From positions 1 to 9,013 of the forward strand of contig JAKPBM010000119.1 of NCBI GenBank assembly GCA_029778935.1: a stretch of DNA of 9,013 nt. The letters run 5' to 3'. Numbering within the stretch: position 1 is the first letter of the stretch; each line of letters opens with the position of its first letter. Below, piece by piece: positions 6,153-9,013 of this stretch. The DNA comes from Bacillota bacterium (GTDB taxonomy: Bacteria > Bacillota > Clostridia > Oscillospirales > QAMX01). Made by a program: the position numbers and the translations under genes. The notes under the pieces are model-generated. The model ran no database searches. It worked only from the letters and a program-made list of their open reading frames with translations, and was not told the DNA's origin.

Positions 6153-6656
6153 TTAACCCTGAATTTCGGTGACGGTCTTCCCGCGAAGCCGTGCAACCTC
6201 CTCGGCGTTCTTCAGCATTTTCAGGCCCTCCATCGCGGCTCTTACCACGTTGACGGGGTTGTTGCTGCGCAGAGACTTGGTACGGATGTCGCGGATACCG
6301 GCCATTTCACACACCGCACGGACGGGGCCGCCGGCGATAACACCGGTACCTTTCGGGGCGGGCATCAAAAGCACCTGCGCGGCGCCGAATTTGCCGATAA
6401 CATCATGGGGAATCGTGGTGCCGGAAAGGGTCACCCGGTGCAGATTCTTCTTCGCGTCCGCAATCGCCTTGCGGATGGCATCCGGCGTTTCCGTCGCCTT
6501 GCCGATGCCAAAGCCCACAAGACCGTTTCTATCGCCGACCACTACAAGAGCGGAAAGCTTCATCGTGCGGCCGCCTTTAACCGTTTTGGAAACACGGTTA
6601 ATGGATACAACGCGTTCTTCGAGTTCGACGTTCGAAAGATCAACTTTTAAAGCCAT
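6153..6656 (-). CDS. rpsE: 30S ribosomal protein S5
   Basis: S5 lies at the mRNA entry side of the 30S subunit and influences decoding fidelity. With the start at 6654-6656 the protein is 167 residues, the usual length, reading [20 protein letters not shown]. The N-terminal double-stranded RNA-binding fold includes the loop [10 protein letters not shown] (about 21-30), the region where spectinomycin-resistance changes occur in E. coli; no specific resistance change is claimed here. The C-terminal domain has [19 protein letters not shown] (about 97-115) and [11 protein letters not shown]. The start is supported by GAGGA at 6662-6666, five bases upstream. An upstream in-frame ATG at 6668 would have its GGAG almost touching the codon, and a still longer frame runs back into rplR, so both were set aside. 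Confidence 0.97.
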   Translation of the reverse strand: MALKVDLSNVELEERVVSINRVSKTVKGGRTMKLSALVVVGDRNGLVGFGIGKATETPDAIRKAIADAKKNLHRVTLSGTTIPHDVIGKFGAAQVLLMPAPKGTGVIAGGPVRAVCEMAGIRDIRTKSLRSNNPVNVVRAAMEGLKMLKNAEEVARLRGKTVTEIQG

Positions 6657-6678
6657 GCTTTTCCTCATTCTCCTCTCG

Positions 6679-7038
6679 TTAGAACACAAGGCCGCTCTCG
6701 CGGGCGCCTTCCGCCAGTTCTTTTACCCGGCCGTGATAGAGGTAGCCGCCTCTGTCAAACACGACGGTTTTGATGCCTGCCGCCAAAGCGCGCTCGCCGA
6801 CCAGCTTCCCGACAGCGCGGGCAGCCGCCTTGTTGTTGCCTCTGCCCTCGAAGGAGCGTTCCGTAGTGGAAGCGGACACCAGGGTCCGACCAGATACGTC
6901 GTCGATAATCTGCGCGTAAATATGATTGTTGCTTCTGAAGACGTTGAGCCGCGGGCGGGCAGCGGTGCCGGAAATGGTGCTGCGCACTCTGCGGTGGCGT
7001 TTCAGACGCTGAGCATTCTTGTCAACTTTAGATACCAT
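6679..7038 (-). CDS. rplR: 50S ribosomal protein L18
   Basis: L18 binds 5S rRNA and, with L5, brings it into the central protuberance of the 50S subunit. The 119-residue product has a basic N-terminus ([20 protein letters not shown]), then [20 protein letters not shown] (about 29-48). A conserved C-terminal half follows with [20 protein letters not shown] and the ending ARESGLVF. The ATG at 7036-7038 follows rplF by 16 nt and has GAGGTG about eight bases upstream. Order and length are standard. Nothing odd is seen. Confidence 0.98.
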   Translation of the reverse strand: MVSKVDKNAQRLKRHRRVRSTISGTAARPRLNVFRSNNHIYAQIIDDVSGRTLVSASTTERSFEGRGNNKAAARAVGKLVGERALAAGIKTVVFDRGGYLYHGRVKELAEGARESGLVF

Positions 7039-7054
7039 TGCCTGTACACCTCAC

Positions 7055-7600
7055 TTACTTCTTGCCGCCGGTCTTGCCTTCTTTGCGGCGGATGACCTCG
7101 TCGACGTACTTGATACCCTTGCCCAGGTACGGCTCGGGCGGACGCACGCCGCGGATTTCCGCCGCCAGCTGGCCGACTGCCTGCTTATCAGCGCCAGAAA
7201 CAACAATCTTGTTGGGCGCCGGAACTTCAATCGTCACGCCGTCGCGTTCGGGGATTGTTACCGGGTGGGAGTAGCCCACGTTCAAGACAAGGTCTTTCCC
7301 CTGCTTGGCGGCGCGGTAACCGACGCCGTTAATCTCCAGTTCTTTCTTAAAGCCGGTGGTAACACCGGTCACCATGTTGGCCACCAGCGCGCGGGACAGG
7401 CCATGCAGCGCACGGACCTTCGGCTCGTCGTTCGCGCGGGTAAACCGCACGGTGTTGCCTTCGACGGTCACGGTAATCGCCGGATTGATAGGGCAGGACA
7501 AAGTCGTCTTCTGTCCTTTGACAACGACCACATTACCCTGTTCGACGGAAACGGACACGCCCGCCGGAACCGTAATGGGTTTTTTTCCGATTCTAGACAT
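7055..7600 (-). CDS. rplF: 50S ribosomal protein L6
   Basis: L6 binds 23S rRNA near the sarcin-ricin loop and the base of the stalk, close to the elongation-factor site. The 181-residue protein starts [17 protein letters not shown] and shows two repeated alpha/beta domains. The family signature [11 protein letters not shown] lies at about 155-165 and is followed by a lysine-rich tail. Most bacteria have Lys rather than Leu after PEPY, a minor change. The start at 7598-7600 is chosen because AAGGGAGG (7608-7615) lies seven bases upstream and overlaps the rpsH stop. A longer in-frame reading starting eight codons earlier, inside rpsH, is not favoured. Confidence 0.98.
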   Translation of the reverse strand: MSRIGKKPITVPAGVSVSVEQGNVVVVKGQKTTLSCPINPAITVTVEGNTVRFTRANDEPKVRALHGLSRALVANMVTGVTTGFKKELEINGVGYRAAKQGKDLVLNVGYSHPVTIPERDGVTIEVPAPNKIVVSGADKQAVGQLAAEIRGVRPPEPYLGKGIKYVDEVIRRKEGKTGGKK

Positions 7601-7613
7601 GCAGTATCCTCCC

Positions 7614-8012
7614 TTACCAGACAAAGGCCAAGACTTCGCCGCCGATATGCAGCTCTCTGGCTTTCTTATCGGTCATGATGCCCTTGGACGTGGAAATGAG
7701 GGCCGTGCCCAAGCCCTTCAGCACCTGGGGCATATCGTCCACGCCGGCGTACACTCGGAGACCAGGCTTGGAAACGCGGCGCAGGCCGGAAATGGCAGAT
7801 TCCTTGTTGGGACCGTATTTCAAAGTGATGCGGATGGTGCCCTGCAGGCCGTCATCGATCACCTGGTAGTTCTTAATATAGCCCTCCTCGAGGAGGATTT
7901 CGGCAATTGCCTTCTTAGCCTTGGATGCGGGAATGTCTACGATATCGTGGCGATACGCGCTGGCATTCCGGATTCTTGTCAGCATATCGGCAATCGGATC
8001 AGTAATATTCAT
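7614..8012 (-). CDS. rpsH: 30S ribosomal protein S8
   Basis: S8 is a primary 16S rRNA-binding protein of the central domain. In E. coli it represses the spc operon by binding mRNA near the start of rplE. The 132-residue protein reads [20 protein letters not shown] at its start and has the signature [19 protein letters not shown] at about 102-120, with the usual VLAFVW end. The start at 8010-8012 is supported by AAGGAGG (8020-8026), seven bases upstream, and matches the family N-terminus. A longer in-frame reading of 167 residues would run back over the rpsN end and was rejected. The gap to rpsN is 35 nt. I did not find a clear S8-binding mRNA mimic in the rplE leader. Confidence 0.98.
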   Translation of the reverse strand: MNITDPIADMLTRIRNASAYRHDIVDIPASKAKKAIAEILLEEGYIKNYQVIDDGLQGTIRITLKYGPNKESAISGLRRVSKPGLRVYAGVDDMPQVLKGLGTALISTSKGIMTDKKARELHIGGEVLAFVW

Positions 8013-8047
8013 CTTGCAGCCTCCTTCTTGCTTAATACGCCCGCTGC

Positions 8048-8233
8048 TTACCAGCTCGCCTTGCGCACGCCGGGAATCTGACCCTTGTAAGCAAGTACAC
8101 GGAAGCAGATGCGGCAAATGCCAAAGTCACGCAGATACGCATGGGGTCTGCCGCAGATTTTGCAACGGTTCTTAGCCCGGGTCGAGAACTTAGGCGGTCT
8201 CTGGTTACGAATGATCATGGATTTCTTAGCCAT
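8048..8233 (-). CDS. rpsZ: 30S ribosomal protein S14, short zinc type (type Z)
   Basis: S14 sits in the head of the 30S subunit near the A site. This 61-residue version is the short zinc form (also annotated rpsN type Z), with cysteines at 24, 27, 40 and 43 (RCKICGRP and GICRICFR). The ending [11 protein letters not shown] is typical of Bacillota. The roughly 90-101-residue zinc-free form found in E. coli lacks these cysteines. The ATG at 8231-8233 has AGGAGG (8243-8248) nine bases upstream, and the rplE TGA stop runs directly into this site, so translation is likely coupled. Many bacteria carry a second, zinc-free S14 elsewhere for zinc starvation; the window cannot show whether that is so here. 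Confidence 0.98.
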   Translation of the reverse strand: MAKKSMIIRNQRPPKFSTRAKNRCKICGRPHAYLRDFGICRICFRVLAYKGQIPGVRKASW

Positions 8234-8247
8234 TTGTTAACTCCTCC

Positions 8248-8793
8248 TCAGGCCTTCTTCGCAAAGGGTGCGCCCATCATTTCCAGCAGCGCACGGGCTT
8301 CTTCGTCGGTGTTGGCCGTAGTGCAGATGACGACGTTCATGCCCCGGATCTTATCGATCTTATCGAAGTCGATTTCGGGGAAGATCAACTGCTCCTTCAG
8401 GCCCAGGGAGTAGTTGCCGCGGCCGTCAAACGCATCGGGATTGATGCCGTGGAAGTCGCGCACGCGGGGCAGGGCGACGTTAAAGAGCCGGTCCAGGAAC
8501 TCGTACATACGCTCGGCGCGCAGGGTGACCTTGGCGCCGATGGGCATGCCGGCGCGAACCTTGAAGTTGGCGACGGACTTGGTGGCCTTGGTGATCACGG
8601 GCTTCTGGCCGGTGATCTGGGCCAGGTCGGAAACGACCGCGTCGAGAATCTTGGCGTTCTCGCGGGCCTCGCCGGCGCCGACGTTCACGACGATTTTATC
8701 GATCTTCGGAACCTGCATCGGGTTCTTGTAGCCGAATTTCTTCATCAGAGCAGGGGCTACTTCGTTAACATATTTTTCTTTTAAACGAGACAT
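8248..8793 (-). CDS. rplE: 50S ribosomal protein L5
   Basis: L5 binds 5S rRNA with L18, forms part of the central protuberance and contacts the P-site tRNA and S13. The 181-residue product has the expected length. It starts [20 protein letters not shown] and carries [20 protein letters not shown] (about 31-50), [20 protein letters not shown] (about 64-83) and [20 protein letters not shown] (about 108-127). The ATG at 8791-8793 has GAGGAGG (8804-8810) ten bases upstream. It starts 23 nt after rplX, and its TGA is part of the rpsZ ribosome binding site. Sequence and context agree fully. Confidence 0.98.
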   Translation of the reverse strand: MSRLKEKYVNEVAPALMKKFGYKNPMQVPKIDKIVVNVGAGEARENAKILDAVVSDLAQITGQKPVITKATKSVANFKVRAGMPIGAKVTLRAERMYEFLDRLFNVALPRVRDFHGINPDAFDGRGNYSLGLKEQLIFPEIDFDKIDKIRGMNVVICTTANTDEEARALLEMMGAPFAKKA

Positions 8794-8816
8794 GTGCTAT
8801 TAGCCTCCTCCTCTTG

Positions 8817-9013
8817 TTATATGGCCTTCTGGCAGTGCTTGCAAACGCGGACCTTCTCGCCGTTTTCGATCCTGTGGGCCGGACGAGTGGGCTTTTTGCA
8901 CTCGGGGCAGACACGCATGACCTTGCAGGCGCGGATAGCCGCTTCCTTCTTGACGATCTTGCTTTCTTCGCCCTGTTTGCGAGCTTTCTGGTGCTTGGTT
9001 ACGATGTTGACGT
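8817..9013 (-). CDS. rplX: 50S ribosomal protein L24, C-terminal part (runs off the right edge)
   Basis: L24 is an assembly initiator of the 50S subunit that binds the 5' domain of 23S rRNA near the peptide exit. Only the last 64 residues are in the window, starting at VNIVTKHQKARKQGEESKIV and ending CQKAI before a TAA at 8817-8819. The motif NIVTKHQKARKQG matches the conserved L24 core that follows the KOW domain, which lies beyond the edge. Two CxxC pairs, VCPEC and VCKHC, 18 residues apart, form a zinc ribbon (the C+ form of L24). An extra cysteine (IRACKVM) lies just before the first pair. Identity rests on the motif plus its place directly before rplE. It was found by reading the minus strand in from the edge. 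Confidence 0.93.
   Translation of the reverse strand, partial: VNIVTKHQKARKQGEESKIVKKEAAIRACKVMRVCPECKKPTRPAHRIENGEKVRVCKHCQKAI

Noticed and set aside
7614..8117. Longer starts for rpsH, and similarly for rplF (to 7624) and rpsE (to 6689)
   Set aside because: The longer frames run back into the preceding genes. The shorter starts match family N-termini and each has a well-placed ribosome binding site.
1..9013. Mobile elements, CRISPR arrays, defence genes, tRNA or other RNA genes
   Set aside because: Nearly all of the sequence is accounted for by conserved ribosomal-operon genes. No terminal repeats, transposase motifs, regular spacer arrays or tRNA-like folds were seen.

Overview
The window is one continuous stretch of a bacterial ribosomal-protein 'superoperon' (the spc operon running into the alpha operon). 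Every gene lies on the minus strand, so transcription runs from high to low coordinates. Both ends are cut inside genes: rplX (L24) at the right edge and rpoA (RNA polymerase alpha) at the left edge. There are no mobile elements, CRISPR arrays, tRNA or rRNA genes, and no supportable plus-strand genes. The window carries no new biological system that I can defend.

In transcription order: rplX (C-terminal part), rplE, rpsN (61-residue zinc type), rpsH, rplF, rplR, rpsE, rpmD, rplO, secY, adk, map, infA, rpmJ, rpsM, rpsK, rpsD, rpoA (N-terminal domain only). Spacing is tight throughout. Several genes are translationally linked: adk and map share an ATGA overlap, rplO stops at the base before the secY ATG, and several ribosome binding sites overlap the preceding stop codon. 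The longest non-coding stretches are 136 nt (rpsD-rpoA), 109 nt (map-infA) and 99 nt (infA-rpmJ). No intrinsic terminator or convincing promoter was seen, so the genes are probably read from promoters upstream of the window.

The organism is probably a member of the Bacillota (Firmicutes), class Clostridia or a close relative. The reasons are the short zinc-ribbon S14, rpsD lying between rpsK and rpoA, the secY-adk-map-infA-rpmJ order, strong AGGAGG-type ribosome binding sites, and zinc-ligand versions of S4, L24, L36 and adenylate kinase. The DNA is fairly GC-rich by eye. I cannot name a genus from this sequence.

Functionally, the cluster co-produces small-subunit proteins (S14, S8, S5, S13, S11, S4), large-subunit proteins (L24, L5, L6, L18, L30, L15, L36), initiation factor IF-1, the SecY channel, methionine aminopeptidase for nascent-chain processing, adenylate kinase for nucleotide balance, and the alpha subunit of RNA polymerase. 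This ties transcription, translation and protein export to growth rate. The points most worth a second look are modest: a TTG start on infA, folded intergenic RNA before rpoA and rpmJ, a small tandem repeat in the map-infA gap where many Clostridia carry a KOW-domain gene, and the uniformly zinc-dependent protein set.
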